A stretch of DNA of 64,000 nucleotides from Chrysoperla carnea (Eukaryota > Arthropoda > Insecta > Neuroptera > Chrysopidae): positions 72,799,435-72,863,434 of the forward strand of contig NC_058338.1 in NCBI RefSeq assembly GCF_905475395.1, in the 5' to 3' direction. Shown piece after piece: positions 1 through 11,791 of the stretch. How positions within the stretch are numbered: position 1 is the first letter of the stretch; the number at the start of each line of letters is the position of its first letter. Under the pieces are notes generated by a model. The model was not told where the DNA came from, ran no database searches, and saw only the letters and a list, made by a program, of their open reading frames with translations. The position numbers and the translations under genes are program-made.

Positions 1-162
1 GATTTCATCACCGTTGAAAATTCTCAGGACGTTTTTCTTGAACATCTACTTTTTCCTATTTTAACAAAATTATCGAATAATAAATAGAAAATCATTTTGA
101 ACTCATCCATCCGGGGAACAATCGCAAATTAGTAACAAGTGCAAAAATATTATTCTTTACAG

Positions 163-2968
163 CTCAAGATGTCGATTTACGTTCAATTGAACCACGACCA
201 ATAGACCCACGTTTATCTCGAATGGGCGATCAAGATATGCGAATTGCACCAACCGTAACTCAACCCATAACACCTGTACCACCACCTATTACTGGAAGTG
301 GTTTTTCACCAGTTGATACGTAAGTAGAAAGAAAATTAGTTGATAGTAAGTTTAATTAATATTTATGTTTGATAAATTAATGGATAAAAATACCTGACAT
401 TCGATGAGGCTTGTTTTATGCTATGGAAGCTTGAACTAAGTCCAATAACCAAAATGAAGACTGTTCGTAATGCGAAATGTTTTACAATCGAAAGTGCTGA
501 TATAGAATACAGGGGCTGACAAAAGTTCCAGGGGCTAAGAAAAGTTCATGTTTGTATCTGATAAGAGATCAAGGAAAATTTATATTGCAGTTTCGGTCAA
601 ATGTTTTTGTTATTTCATAAAGGCTAACACTAATAGAAATTTGTCTCTATCTCTAACCAGAAAAAGCTCAGCTACGAACAAGAGCTTTTTTTAGCCCCTG
701 GGGTATGTAACACCTCAGGGACCAATAGCATATTCCAATTGAAATAAAAAACCAATAGATAAAGCAAAAACTAATGCACCATTTGTTATAAAAAGTTAAA
801 TCCGGCGCTGTCTACAACTGCATAAAATTTTGCATTCCGCATTAAGTCCTAATTTCTATTTGAGTATTCAAAAGAACAAATTGTCCGATTTAATTGAAAT
901 TAATGTCGAGTATTAAATGAAAAGAAATGTAATTATTTAATCCATGTAGAGAAATTGTCTTGTTTGAACAAATTTGACATGATTTAATAATTTTTATTAT
1001 TAATCTTAGCACGCTTGCAAAGACTGGAGACACTTCAGAAAGGTTAGTTTATTCATTAATATTCCCATATAAATGTGTATCATATATATATATATATATA
1101 TTTTTTTTAAAATATTTATCAATAAAACATCATTTTATTTCTTTATTTTGTTATGTTTAAACAGTTTTTCACGTGATCCTCGTGCTGCTTCTACATTTAC
1201 CAGTGATCCAAGACAACGTAATATAGATCCAAGACATGCAAAAACTATAGGTTAGTATCTGATATATATTATAATCGTGAAAGTTTGGATGAATGGATAT
1301 TTGTTACTCTTTCACGCAAAAACTACCAAACGGATTTGGATGAAATTCGGCACAGAGTTGGATTATAGTTTCGAATAGCACATAGGCTACTTTTCATTTC
1401 GATATGATTTTTTGTATAAGTAGTGGTAGTTTAAGGGTCAAAAATGACATATTTTAATTTTTATCCCGAAAAAATGCACGGTTCCTATGGGATAGCATAC
1501 AGGAACCGTGTTTATTAAAGGGTTTTGTAAAAGTTCGTGAAATAGATTTTTAGCGCATTTTTCTCTAGAAGGCTTGATTAAATTATACAATAACGATAAA
1601 AACTTTCAAAATCTCTAATCGCGGGTAACACTACGGGGCGCAGCTAGTTACTATATAAAGCTAAAATGTGGTTTAAGGTAGTTCACGCATAAAATGAAAA
1701 GATATTTTTTTCACCATTTGTAGAATGAAATATTAACAATCAAAATTAACATGTATATTTCTCGAAAATGGTTCTCACCATTTTCTTCAAAAACAATGAA
1801 TTAAAACATTAATTTCTGGCGAATTTTTTGATAACAAGAAACGGTTCTTGATTTGTTAAAAATGAAAGCAAACATAAAAATTAAAAACAATTTATTTGAG
1901 GCTTAGTCAGGCTATTATGAATACTAAGTCACTCAGGCATAATAGGGTATGTAGCTAGCAGGCTCACCTCCAAATACTTCGCTCAGCCTGCCATTATTAT
2001 AGCAAGATGCTCCGTAATTTACGAATCAAATAGTAGTTACAGCAAGCCCATTTTGATTACTAAGATTTTGCGCAGGGTATGCAACAGACTAAATTGTCCA
2101 TAATCACAGTCATGGTCATAGACCGACTAATGCAATTGAGAAGGGTAGTTCGTCTTTTGACAGGACGTTGTCGGTTGAACTACCATCTTCATAATCATAA
2201 GATCTTAGAAAATTTAACTTGTAGGATTTGTTTGAATGATGATGAAATCTACATGTGTATTATTTGCTCCAATTATTTGAGAGTCAAAGTATAATATTTG
2301 GTCCGAAACTTTAAAACCTGGATCCCGGGACAAAGAAGTTATGTAATTTATGCGCTGCCTCTGACCACGATAAAATTTTGTAGCTTCATTTGATTAAAAT
2401 AGAATCTTCCCTCTGGAAATTCTTCGTCACAAGGTCACCAGTTATTCTCAAAAAGAAAACACAAAGAACATTATAGGTTCTACTTTCTAGATATCTCTCT
2501 TGTTGCTATTATTATTAACGGCGTCTAATACTGAATTTTAATTGGTTAATGTGCTGGCGCAATCTCATTAAAGAAAGATTTGACTGTGCTATATTTTTTG
2601 TTAATTAAAAGGTTTTTGTTTCAGGAGCAGCTCCAAATACATCTGCAGCAGGTTACGCGCCAACTCCTGTAGCAGCACCAATACGACCACCTCCAAATAT
2701 TCCAATATTAGCTGCCGGTTCACAATTACCAAGAATGCCAGTTGGGCTATCGCCAAATATAGGCCCATCAGGAGCTTCAGATCAAGAAAAGGTACAAAAG
2801 GTTTATTTAAGTACTGAATATTTATTTAAAATTGGATGATTGTTTTAGGCTGCTCTTATAATGCAAGTGTTACAATTATCAGATGATCAAATAGCTATGT
2901 TACCTCCAGAACAACGTACAAGTATTCTAGTATTGAAGGAACAAATAGCCAAAAGTACGCAACGTTAA
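163..2968 (+). CDS. CSTF2: CSTF2 / CstF64, 3' part (5' end outside window)
   Basis: This is the C-terminal half of the 64-kDa subunit of cleavage stimulation factor, a nuclear RNA-binding protein of pre-mRNA 3'-end processing. I read five exons: 163-319, 1010-1042, 1165-1250, 2625-2791 and 2849-2968 (stop TAA). Phases join without conflict (2,2,1,0), and each border has GT and AG. The visible protein is Pro/Gly/Arg-rich, with DPR repeats (IDPRLSRMGDQ, SRDPRAAS, NIDPRHAKT) and a proline stretch. The last exon encodes the family's conserved C-terminal helical domain (ALIMQVLQLSDDQIAMLPPE, then QRTSILVLKEQIAKSTQR). In known CstF64 this domain binds the Pcf11 and symplekin partners. The RNA recognition motif must lie upstream of base 1. 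The last two exons and the DPR segments make the assignment firm; the 33-nt exon is the least certain. Confidence 0.9.
1262..1648 (+). mobile_element. Helitron-like non-autonomous repeat in CSTF2 intron
   Basis: This non-coding block in the third visible intron contains phrases I recognise from abundant insect repeats (GTTACTCTTTCACGCAAAAA, then AACGGATTTGGATGAAATT-like text). It ends in GGGGCGCAGCTAG followed by T. Insect Helitrons end in CTRR, often CTAG, and insert before T, so the end fits. The 5' end is uncertain and no protein is encoded. The class is an inference from sequence style only. Confidence 0.4.
2079..2330 (+). mobile_element. LINE fragment (C-terminal end of reverse transcriptase ORF)
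   Basis: The translation contains LLTGRCRLNYHLHNHKI, then TCRICLNDDEIYMCIIC. This matches the region after the RNase H/reverse transcriptase core of I/R1/Jockey-type non-LTR elements, where LLTGHCRLNxHLxxxG is followed by a CxxC...H...C motif. Only this short stretch is recognisable. The reading frame shifts soon after and is followed by stops, so this is a decayed fragment lying in a CSTF2 intron. Upstream bases from about 1950 may belong to it but are too degraded to read. Confidence 0.6.
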
Positions 2969-3026
2969 ATGAAGATCTACTGAGCTGAAAAATTATATAA
3001 TTTTATAGTAAGCTGATTGATTTATT

Positions 3027-3032
3027 AATAAA
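3027..3032 (+). terminator. polyadenylation signal of CSTF2
   Basis: An AATAAA hexamer lies 59 bases after the CSTF2 stop codon, at the expected place for the poly(A) signal. No other gene on this strand is nearby. Confidence 0.55.
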
Positions 3033-3643
3033 ATGTTCGATTTAATATTGAAGTAAATAATAATTGTTCGCCAACTTTTTAAAAATTTCAATCCTTTTCC
3101 GCCTCCCCTCTTTATACACTGCCGTCATCGATCGTAAGCCATATAATCATCGAATAAGGTACATTTTTATGTTTCTTGAGCCCTAATTACTCTCTAAATA
3201 ATCCAATGTACAAAAATTTGAATGATTTTATGATTGAATGGCTAGCTTCTTATGACATTGCCCTTAGAAACCATTCTTCGTATACGATTTTATTCAAAAA
3301 TTATTTAGGGATCCGATTTTTATACTTTTTGGGTCAAAATGAAACTAAAAAATCCTTTTCTAAAACGAGAAGAAAAAAAAACTTTTCTAGAAAAATCGAA
3401 ATTTCTCATTTAAACAAGTAAAAATAAGCTATTGGCTGCATTCATTCTTGAAATATTCTGTGTAGACAATGTTGAATATTAGTGCTTGCATTATTTTTAC
3501 TAAATTAGGGATGTTAAAAAGCCTAACACATTTATGGCGGTTTCATTTATTTTAGTTTTGAAAATTTTTGTTTCGAAGTCGTCTTGTGGAAGATTTGAAT
3601 CTACCTACAAATTTTCAATTCTATCTTTTATAGTTTTGGAGAA

Positions 3644-4022
3644 AATGGAGCTCAAAATTTTGCCCTAATTTGCTTCTTCACGAGAAAAAATGATACTTAC
3701 GAAAAAATGTTTCAAACAAAAGTTGTTTGTTATTTTATAATGAACATTTTTTACATTTAAAATTTTATTCTTTATCTACCGGTTAACAAGATGGATCTTA
3801 CGGACTCAAGGCCCAATGACGTATGTTGCTCAATTAAGAACACAACTCACTTTTTACGTCCTGAGCACGCTATAAAAATTTCAGCTTGATATCTTAGATG
3901 ATTTTATGAACATCCATACCAAAATTTTGTTTGTAGCATCAATATTTCTAGGCGTTACAAACTTGGAACCAAAATTAATATACCTTGATATATACTTCAA
4001 ATATACGGGAAGGCATAAAAAG
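3644..4022 (+). repeat. Dispersed repeat family R1, partial copy
   Basis: One of about ten copies of the dispersed repeat described in the findings. This copy keeps the middle and 3' part: CACGAG..., ATGTTTCAAACAAAAGTTG, TTTTTACGTCCTGAGCACGC, TTCAGCTTGATATCTT, and the end near CAAACTTGG. It lacks the segment with GACAGACGGACAGAC and its 5' end. It lies in the 1.7-kb space between the convergent CSTF2 and UXT genes. I see nothing else supportable in 3033-4663. Confidence 0.7.
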
Positions 4023-4663
4023 CGAAAAAATAAAAATACAAAAATAGGGTTCATTTAATATTCAATTTAGTAGTTTTTGAAATTTCGTCTAAAATCTTGC
4101 AGAATAAACTTTTATTTCGGAACAGACATATTTTGAAAAATTATCGTCAAATGAATTAGAACTTATATTTTTCAAGTTTCCAAGCAAGTAATTATTAGAC
4201 ACGAAAATTCGAACGATTGAAACGGTACCCGATTTTGGGGAAGTTAATCGGAGGCAAAAAAAATTTACGGAAATTATATTATTTACAACTCTACGAGTCA
4301 TCATATTTCGTATATTATGGATGGGGAGCTGAAAATTACTTTAAAAATTGATTTTCTTTTTTATGAAGGGGTGTATGCTCCGATTTTCTAGATTCGCGCT
4401 TGATATAATCATTTTTTTAGTGATAAGGACAAATGAAATGAAAACAATCATATTAGTTAATTAATTATCAATTATAATTATATTAAAACATTCATAAAAA
4501 TATAAATGAAGTAAAAAAATATTTCCATTTTGTAAAATGTGTACGATAAACGTAATGTAATCTAATTACACATAAATTATAATGATAAATTACTTTAACT
4601 TGCATTTATTATAACAATTACATAAAGTCTTGTATCTTTGTAAATAAACAAACAAATTTCTTT

Positions 4664-5104
4664 TTAATTCATTTTTTGCAATTCACCAATACCAATTAAA
4701 CATATTTTTATTTTAGCTTTAGTCTCAATCACTAAACTTTTTAAATGTTCAACTTGTTTCATTAACATTTCAATGCGTGACTCCACATACTTGTCAGCTT
4801 CCTTTAATGGAAATTCTAAATAATATTCTAAGCCAACATGAATTATTATATTTGATACATCTTCAACGTGAGCTTCCATCATAAAGTTACATCCTACATC
4901 CATTAATGATTTTACATCTATTGAATTAGTACCATCATTTGTAGCTTTTAAATTTAATAAATGTTTTATTGTACTTTTTAGCTCGTAATATTGTGTTAAT
5001 TCTTCATTTAATTTACTTAATTTGTAGTCGTATAACTTAAGGTCCTCTTTTAAGATATCGTTTATAAACGTTTCATACTTTATTATTTCTTTGTCCGTCT
5101 CCAT
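4664..5104 (-). CDS. UXT: UXT, prefoldin-like chaperone subunit
   Basis: A single uninterrupted 146-residue protein. It begins MEtDKEIIKYETFINDIL and continues as a long helix, a short beta part and a second long helix ending in GIGELQKMN. This is the alpha-prefoldin plan. The family signature is clear: KYETFIxDxLxxDL near the N terminus, VGCNFxMxAxVxD in the middle and an LGY-like hairpin (VGLEYYLEFPLKEADKYVE), as in vertebrate UXT (about 157 residues). UXT is part of the prefoldin-like module of the R2TP/URI complex and acts in nucleus and cytoplasm. The start is the only ATG in frame that gives the full first helix. An AATAAA on the minus strand lies at 4604-4609. LIG3 is divergent, 1.6 kb away. 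Confidence 0.9.
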   Translation of the reverse strand: METDKEIIKYETFINDILKEDLKLYDYKLSKLNEELTQYYELKSTIKHLLNLKATNDGTNSIDVKSLMDVGCNFMMEAHVEDVSNIIIHVGLEYYLEFPLKEADKYVESRIEMLMKQVEHLKSLVIETKAKIKICLIGIGELQKMN

Positions 5105-6680
5105 TTTAAATAGGAATCTAAAATAAAATATAAAAAATTTTCATTTCCATTATTTGATCATTACATTTTCAATTACAAATACTTCTTACACATATAATAA
5201 ATTTTACAAAATATTACAAAACTTTCGCGGCAAGATTTGACATTTTGTTGAAGTGTTTTGATTTCAGGGAATTGACAGCTGTCACCATTTTTTCCATATT
5301 TGCAATGGCTGCGTTCAAAATAGTTAAAGCAAAGCAATAGTGCGTATATTTAGCGTCGCTCTGTAAATCAGCTGGCTCTTGATATTCGAGTTACGGGGGT
5401 GATTTCTAACCTTTTTTTTGACATTTCAACTAATACCTACAAATTGACTGGAGTCGAGATATGGAGGAGTGGTAAAAAAGTTATTTTTTCTTTTTTAAAC
5501 CGAACAAAACATCGATTTAAAAAAAGTTTATGTCCGACTTATATAACAGAACTTTTGAATTCGAAGTACTTGATGGTTGGTTTACTTCGAATTTAAAAGT
5601 TTGGGGATGGAAAATTGTGGTGAAATTTCATCCAAAACGGATGGCAATGAAACGTATTACTCAAGACCTCAAGAAGCGATAACTACGTTACCATCCCTTT
5701 TAAACAATATAAATCTTGTTTTGCAGGTATTTGTTGAATGAAAATGAGAAATCTCATTGTTACCGCAAAAATTTTTTTCTCAAGAAAGGTCGAATAAAAG
5801 CGGATAGCAATTTTTTCCCGCAATGCAGAGATGGTAATTAACTATCTCCTAAATTATCATGCGATTTAAAAGACGAAAATTTTTTGTTTTTAAATTTCTT
5901 GCCCGAAATTTGACTGGCAAAAAAATGTTGCTATATAAATCGGATATAACACACCCCAAGAACAAGAATACCAAGAGCCGTGCTTTAACTAAAGCTACGA
6001 TTTCATGGTGATGCTTATGCCATCTAGATAAAAAGCAGCGATAAAGCTGAAAATATTTGAGCTTCAAGTAATTAACGCTGGTATCATTTACTTGACGCTA
6101 AAAATGTTATATCGAACTGAATTACAATCGATAGTATAATGTATGAAGCAGTTTTAAAATAATTCAGATGTACAGTTGCGCTTGTTAGATATTATTTAAT
6201 AATTATTTATGAAATATTTTATTATAAACATATTATGTTAATATAACAATGTTTTGTGTTGATCCAAATATTTTAGGGAATAATATAGATCGATAAGTCA
6301 TCTTGACGCTCAAATTTGACGCTGCTTTTTTACCTAGATGTGATTTTATCATGTAATCCATGAAGGTTATAAAGATAACCTTCAAAATGTAATCAAAGAC
6401 GCTAGGAGCCAGCGTCAAGATCACCATGAAATTGCACCTTTAACTTTCTGACGAAGGGTTTCTAAAATTGACATTTAATAATTAACCATCTGTGTAAAAT
6501 GATTTATAACAAAAATCAAAAATATAATTCATGTAAACTTTTAAAATAATTGTTATCTTCTAGAAAATTCGAATAATTTCTTTAAAATTTAAGCATCCGC
6601 TTAGGCTTATTTTTAATTTTTTAAAGTAATCAAGTGTTTATAACCCAGCTTTTACATGTGGATATAACGACAATATAATC
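5105..6680. other. Spacer between divergent UXT and LIG3
   Basis: I see no gene here. A weak imperfect inverted repeat spans about 6299-6428 (CATCTTGACGCT on the left, AGCGTCAAGATCACCATG on the right), probably a decayed foldback element. GACAGCTGTC, a 10-base palindrome, lies near 5274. The spacer must hold both promoters, but I can support no specific element. Confidence 0.5.
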
Positions 6681-9449
6681 ATGTCTGGTAACGAAGCGGA
6701 TACTGAAAATGAAGCCACCTTTTTCGTGGATCGTGCTCCTCAGGGACGTGCAGCTTGTAGAAAATGTAAAGAAAAAATTGCCAAACAAGAATTACGGTTA
6801 GCAAAATTGGCACCAAACATGTTTAGTGATGGAGGTGATAAAATGAAACAATGGCATCATGTTGATTGTATGTTCGAAGTATTATTAAAACAAAGATTAA
6901 CCACTCGACGAATTGAAGGTCCGCAAGACATTGGTAATTGGGAAAACATATCTGCAGATGACCAAAATCAAATTTTAACTAAATTGGACGAATTTGAAAA
7001 AGATATGTTGCAAAAACATGGTGATAAATTTACACCACCAAAGAGATTATCACCTCAAAAACAGCAAAAACCAAAAACAATCGTGACACCCACTAGTTCG
7101 AAAGCTAATACTTCATCAGATTACAAAGACCATAAAGATAATCAATTTCGTGAATTTCGACGTTTATGTACTGACATAGCAAATGTTAGCAGTTATTTAG
7201 AAAAAACAGCCCTAGTCAAAGAATTATTTGAAAAAGGCCGTGATGGAGATGGTTTTAAAGGTGATATCGCACAATGGTGTCGTTTACTATTACCAGCTGC
7301 ACATAAGCGAGTATTTAACTTACAAAACAAACAATTGGTGAAATTATTTAGTCGAATATTTGGTGCGGATGTCGATGATATGATGGAACACTTAGAACAA
7401 GGTGATATTTCAGAAACGATTAAAGAATTCTTTGAACAAAGTCAACGTATTCAACCAACTAAAAAAAGTGAATTAACAATGGATGAAGTTGAAGATTTCC
7501 TTGAGGATTTATCAAAAGAAACGACTGAAGATCGACAAATATTTTTACTTAAAAAAATTGTAAAAAGATGTACAGCTAACGATTTATTAACAATTATACG
7601 ATTAATTAAACATGATTTACGAATGAATGCGGGTCCAAAGCATATATTAGAAGGTGTACATCCAGACGCTTATACAGCATTTCAATCTACACACGATTTA
7701 AACGGAGTAATTGCACGCACTACAACCAAAAATATCGGCACGAAAATATCATTAATGACACCTGTATTGCCGATGTTAGCGGAAGCATGTAAAACGATTG
7801 AACAAGCAATGAAAAAATGTCCGAATGGAATGTATTCCGAAATAAAATACGATGGTGAACGAGTTCAATTACATAAGCAAGGTAACAATTTTAAATATTT
7901 TAGTCGTAGTTTAAAACCTGTTATGGAACATAAAGTGAAACATTTTAAAGATTATATTCCGTTAGCGTTTCCACATGGCGAGGATTTGATTCTAGATAGT
8001 GAGATATTAATGATTGATACGGAGACTGGTAAACCGTTACCCTTTGGAACGTTGGGTGTACACAAACAAAATGAAATTGAAAATGCAAATGTTTGTTTGT
8101 TTGTCTTTGATTGTATATATTATAATGGTGAGGATTTATCACAAAGACCGATTAAGGAGCGAAAGAAAATACTTAACGATAATATGACTGAAATAAAAAA
8201 TCATGTTATGTTCTCGGAATTAAAATTCATTAATAAACCTGATGATTTAGCAGTCATGATTGCATACACTTTACGGCAAGGTTTAGAAGGCTTAGTATTG
8301 AAAGATTTGAACAGTATATATGAACCAGGCAAACGACATTGGTTAAAAGTTAAAAAAGATTATCTATTTGATGGTTCAATGGCTGATACTGCGGATTTAG
8401 TTGTTCTTGGGGCATGGTTTGGTACAGGTAAAAAAGGGGGTATGATGTCTGTATTTCTGATGGGTTGTTATGATCCACGTACAAAAAAATGGTGTACAGT
8501 AACCAAAGTCCATACAGGACACGATGATGCAACATTAGAACGCTTACAAACTGAATTGGAACCTAACATGATTAAAATAAGTTGTGATCCAAATAAGGTT
8601 CCAAATTGGTTAAATGTAAATAAAGTAATGGTACCGGATTTTATTGCAAGAGATCCGTGTAAGCAACCTGTATGGGAAATTACCGGTGCTGAATTTTCCC
8701 AACAAGGTGTACATACAGCGGATAAAATATCAATACGATTTCCTCGTGTTACGAAAATACGTGATGATAAAAATTGGGAAACTGCAACATCTTTACCAGA
8801 ATTACGGGAATTAGTTGAAAAATCTAAACAACATATGGATGATACGTTGTTTGAAAAATTACAACAATATACATCATCGAAAACTTTTGATATTTCTAAT
8901 ATAGTAACACCGAATTTCGATGATGTTATTGTTAAAAATTCGAAAAAAGTTAAAAATGATGAAAAGTTAAAAGATTCGAAAAAAATAAAGTTAGAAGTAA
9001 ATAATGATGAATATTCGAAAGAGAACTTAAAAGCTTCGATAAAAATAAAGTTAGAAGAAAATGCAATAAAAAAAGATGCAAAGAAAAGAAAATTAAAAAA
9101 TTTATTGGAATCACCTTCGAAAATTATTAAAACCGAATTTAAACAGGCACCTAGTCAACCATTTCCAGATGTCTTTTCGAATATCAAACTGTTTGTATCA
9201 AAAAGTTTATCGAAGATCGAAAATAAAAATACTTTGTTAAGATATTTTGTTGCTTATGGTGGTACAATCTGTAACAAACCTCAAGAAGCCCAATATGTTG
9301 TACATGGTGAAAATGAAATTGATAAATTATCTAAAAAATATTTACCAATAAATACAGCTGTCCACGTTAACACTAAATGGCTTATGAATAGTATATTTAA
9401 AAAGAAAATTCAACAGCCTCGTTTATACATGGTTACTTTAACAAGCTAA
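6681..9449 (+). CDS. LIG3: DNA ligase III (ATP-dependent), intronless
   Basis: A 922-residue DNA ligase that seals nicks in base-excision and single-strand-break repair, in the nucleus with XRCC1 and in mitochondria. Domains in order: a PARP-type zinc finger (C26, C29, H60, C63; TFFVDRAPQGRAACRKCKEK, then WHHVDC); a linker rich in K, P and Q; the DNA-binding domain (about 150-360); the adenylation domain with active-site lysine K389 in EIKYDGERVQ; the OB fold with motifs EGLVLKDL and KRHWLKVKKDYL; a Lys-rich linker (about 755-825); and a C-terminal BRCT domain (about 835-915, with NTKWLMNSI) of the XRCC1-binding LIG3-alpha type. The length is close to other animal LIG3. The start ATG is 30 bases after an in-frame TAA region and gives the complete zinc finger. 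There is no clear mitochondrial leader. The lack of introns is unusual next to its exon-rich neighbours. Confidence 0.95.
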   Translation: MSGNEADTENEATFFVDRAPQGRAACRKCKEKIAKQELRLAKLAPNMFSDGGDKMKQWHHVDCMFEVLLKQRLTTRRIEGPQDIGNWENISADDQNQILTKLDEFEKDMLQKHGDKFTPPKRLSPQKQQKPKTIVTPTSSKANTSSDYKDHKDNQFREFRRLCTDIANVSSYLEKTALVKELFEKGRDGDGFKGDIAQWCRLLLPAAHKRVFNLQNKQLVKLFSRIFGADVDDMMEHLEQGDISETIKEFFEQSQRIQPTKKSELTMDEVEDFLEDLSKETTEDRQIFLLKKIVKRCTANDLLTIIRLIKHDLRMNAGPKHILEGVHPDAYTAFQSTHDLNGVIARTTTKNIGTKISLMTPVLPMLAEACKTIEQAMKKCPNGMYSEIKYDGERVQLHKQGNNFKYFSRSLKPVMEHKVKHFKDYIPLAFPHGEDLILDSEILMIDTETGKPLPFGTLGVHKQNEIENANVCLFVFDCIYYNGEDLSQRPIKERKKILNDNMTEIKNHVMFSELKFINKPDDLAVMIAYTLRQGLEGLVLKDLNSIYEPGKRHWLKVKKDYLFDGSMADTADLVVLGAWFGTGKKGGMMSVFLMGCYDPRTKKWCTVTKVHTGHDDATLERLQTELEPNMIKISCDPNKVPNWLNVNKVMVPDFIARDPCKQPVWEITGAEFSQQGVHTADKISIRFPRVTKIRDDKNWETATSLPELRELVEKSKQHMDDTLFEKLQQYTSSKTFDISNIVTPNFDDVIVKNSKKVKNDEKLKDSKKIKLEVNNDEYSKENLKASIKIKLEENAIKKDAKKRKLKNLLESPSKIIKTEFKQAPSQPFPDVFSNIKLFVSKSLSKIENKNTLLRYFVAYGGTICNKPQEAQYVVHGENEIDKLSKKYLPINTAVHVNTKWLMNSIFKKKIQQPRLYMVTLTS

Positions 9450-10460
9450 GTTAGTGGCTATAGCTGTTTGTTTCTATTAGAAATTTGCGATTTGCAGTCT
9501 TAACTACACAGCTAACAAGATTACAACTAAAATTTCGAGTTAAAATGAAAAATGTTTTTAAAATCGATCTCTTCCTTAATTTTGTATGAATTTCATTTAC
9601 GTTTTTATGATAAATTTGAAAGGTATACAGGGTGATTCATGATTATATCGACAAATTTCATAGTAACGAAGCGTTTTTGTACCTCCATTTTTTGATTAAA
9701 ATGTTTATTTTAATGTCCCCTACAATAAAGTTTTTTTGTCAGTATCCGAAGTTTGAATTAAAATTATCAATATTGATAATTTTAATTCCGTAAAATGGTA
9801 ATATTTTAAATTTTGAAAAAAAGTTTATAAAAGATATAGAATTATTGTGTTATAGGGGCTCATATTTATAGTTCTTACTGAAATCATTCTTCTCAGTGGA
9901 AAAAATGAAAGCATTGGTTAAAAGACAAATGGGTACACCAAAGGATCGAGTTGTCCCAATTTAAATTCTTTGCCATTTTATTTATTCAGCAGAAATATTG
10001 GTATTTAGTAAAGAGGCTTATCAATATTATAGAAATAAATAAATGCAACCAGGACGCGTATTTAAATCGAATTAATGGTAATAAAATTAATTGTAAATAA
10101 GCAATTGCAAAAAACTTAAGATTCTATTTTTATAAATTTTAATTTATTTTTTTAATATTGTATAAAACCGTTTTTAGTGTTAAATTATATGTATTAGTTT
10201 TAATTTTTTTTGGGATTAATGAAGATTTTTCGTGGAGAAACAGCTATTTTGTACGTTAAAGCATGGATGTCAATCGTGGGTTACATGAAATACATCATGT
10301 TTTATTTATTACATATTGTACGACTTACTTTTAAACATTTGTTATTATTTTGTTAACTGTTTTATATTTTATAATATAATCATTATGGAAAAAAAGCTGT
10401 TCATGTGAATGCGACTCTATGGTCCACATCATCAAACTTCCCCGATAATAAATATTAATA

Positions 10461-10639
10461 TGGATTTTTTTTAAATCAAAAATGTGTAGTTTAGAGGTTT
10501 AAATATAACACGCGTTTTGTATACAAGAAGTCTTTCTTGAAGAACATATATATATATATATATATATTAACTTTATATGTAACAAAACGCGTGTTATATT
10601 TAAACCTCTAAACTACACATTTTTGATTTAAAAATAAAT

Positions 10640-10642
<3 letters not shown>
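10461..10642. repeat. Near-perfect 60-bp inverted repeat with AT-rich loop
   Basis: The left arm 10461-10520 and right arm 10582-10642 are reverse complements with about one or two differences. Both carry GTGTAGTTTAGAGGTTTAAA and its complement, and both end at CGCGTTTTGT/ACAAAACGCG. The loop holds a (TA)n run. The near-identity of the arms suggests a young MITE or a recent palindromic duplication. Confidence 0.85.

Positions 10643-10690
<48 letters not shown>
10643..10690. repeat. (TA)n microsatellite
   Basis: An uninterrupted TA dinucleotide run directly abutting the right arm of the inverted repeat at 10461-10642. Shorter TA runs lie at about 1081-1101 and 10547-10566. Confidence 0.95.
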
Positions 10691-10693
<3 letters not shown>

Positions 10694-11387
10694 ACGTGAA
10701 ACTTCAGTAGAGAGGGTAGCAGGAAAAAAGGCGACTATCTGGGCGAATTCTAGTCTTCGATTTTTAACATGTCTAAAAAAATTTTGGTTTCGGCCAAAAC
10801 TGACACAGATACCGAAGAGTCAGTTTCGGTTTCTGCGCCTTCTATTTCAAAAACGGTACAACGTACAAAAAAAAAGTTTAAAACAACTTTTATAATAAAT
10901 GTTAATACGATTGAAAGTAGAAGAAACGAGATATTCACAAAAAACTGATTTTCGAGACCTTTGACCTTAAATATCTAAGGACGCGCACACGTGATCATAT
11001 GTGAGACAACATTTGTACCATCATAATAAAGGTTTGTACAAAAATTCAGCTTATTCCGTTAAATTCCGAGGTGAAACCCTAAGATGATTGGAGAAATATA
11101 TATATGTTCTTGTCTTTATTATTATTCAAAAAACACGATAATTTTAACGTGGAATTTTATGAAGAAAAATACAAGATTAATTTTATTTAAAAAAATATCT
11201 TTTTTATTAAAACATTATTTTTAAATTAACAACAAAAAATATATGTTACAGACATCACAATTAAAAATTATTGATTGGCACATAATTAAAATTTACGTAT
11301 AAATTTGTCAAGGGATTGCTTGAGAACACAGTTAAACAGAACATAAAACGTTTTTTAATACACAGAAAATGACAAAAATACATTGGA

Positions 11388-11791
11388 TTATAAACTCCGT
11401 GAACCGGACACCCATAATGAATACAATTCATTTTTTCATAATTAATATAATAGCACATAGTCGCTGCATTCCAAACCGGCTCCTAACTGAAGGCAATTAC
11501 TCGATACCGGTCAGTCGTCAACTGACTTTGATGACTTCAACACAATTGCGTTCTTGATTATCGAATTCCCTAGTTTCCGCAATTATTCATTTTTATTGAT
11601 TACTCCGATAATATTGATAGAATTGAAATTTTGACAATGCACTATTATATTTTCGAAGACACGCCGTCGAATGAATCAATATTATCTCGAAAATATATCA
11701 ATTAATAAAAGAAAATCGAGCTCAAAAAATCGTACAGCATGAAACAATAAATTTTATTGTTTATGAGTGCCCGGATCACGGAGTTTATCAT
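11388..11791. repeat. MITE-like element with long inverted ends
   Basis: The left end GATTATAAACTCCGTGAACC and right end GATCACGGAGTTTATCATAT are reverse complements over about 40 bp with a few mismatches (CCGGACACCCATAA against CCGGGCACTCATAA). The inside of about 320 bp is non-coding. The class and target duplication are not determined. Confidence 0.6.

Noticed and set aside
3176-3421. 81-codon open frame after CSTF2
   Set aside because: Ends in a low-complexity Lys/Arg/Asn run from A-rich DNA; no domain, and no similarity to neighbours.
7945-8535. His/Tyr-rich frames on the minus strand inside LIG3
   Set aside because: They are antisense shadows of a strongly conserved coding region.
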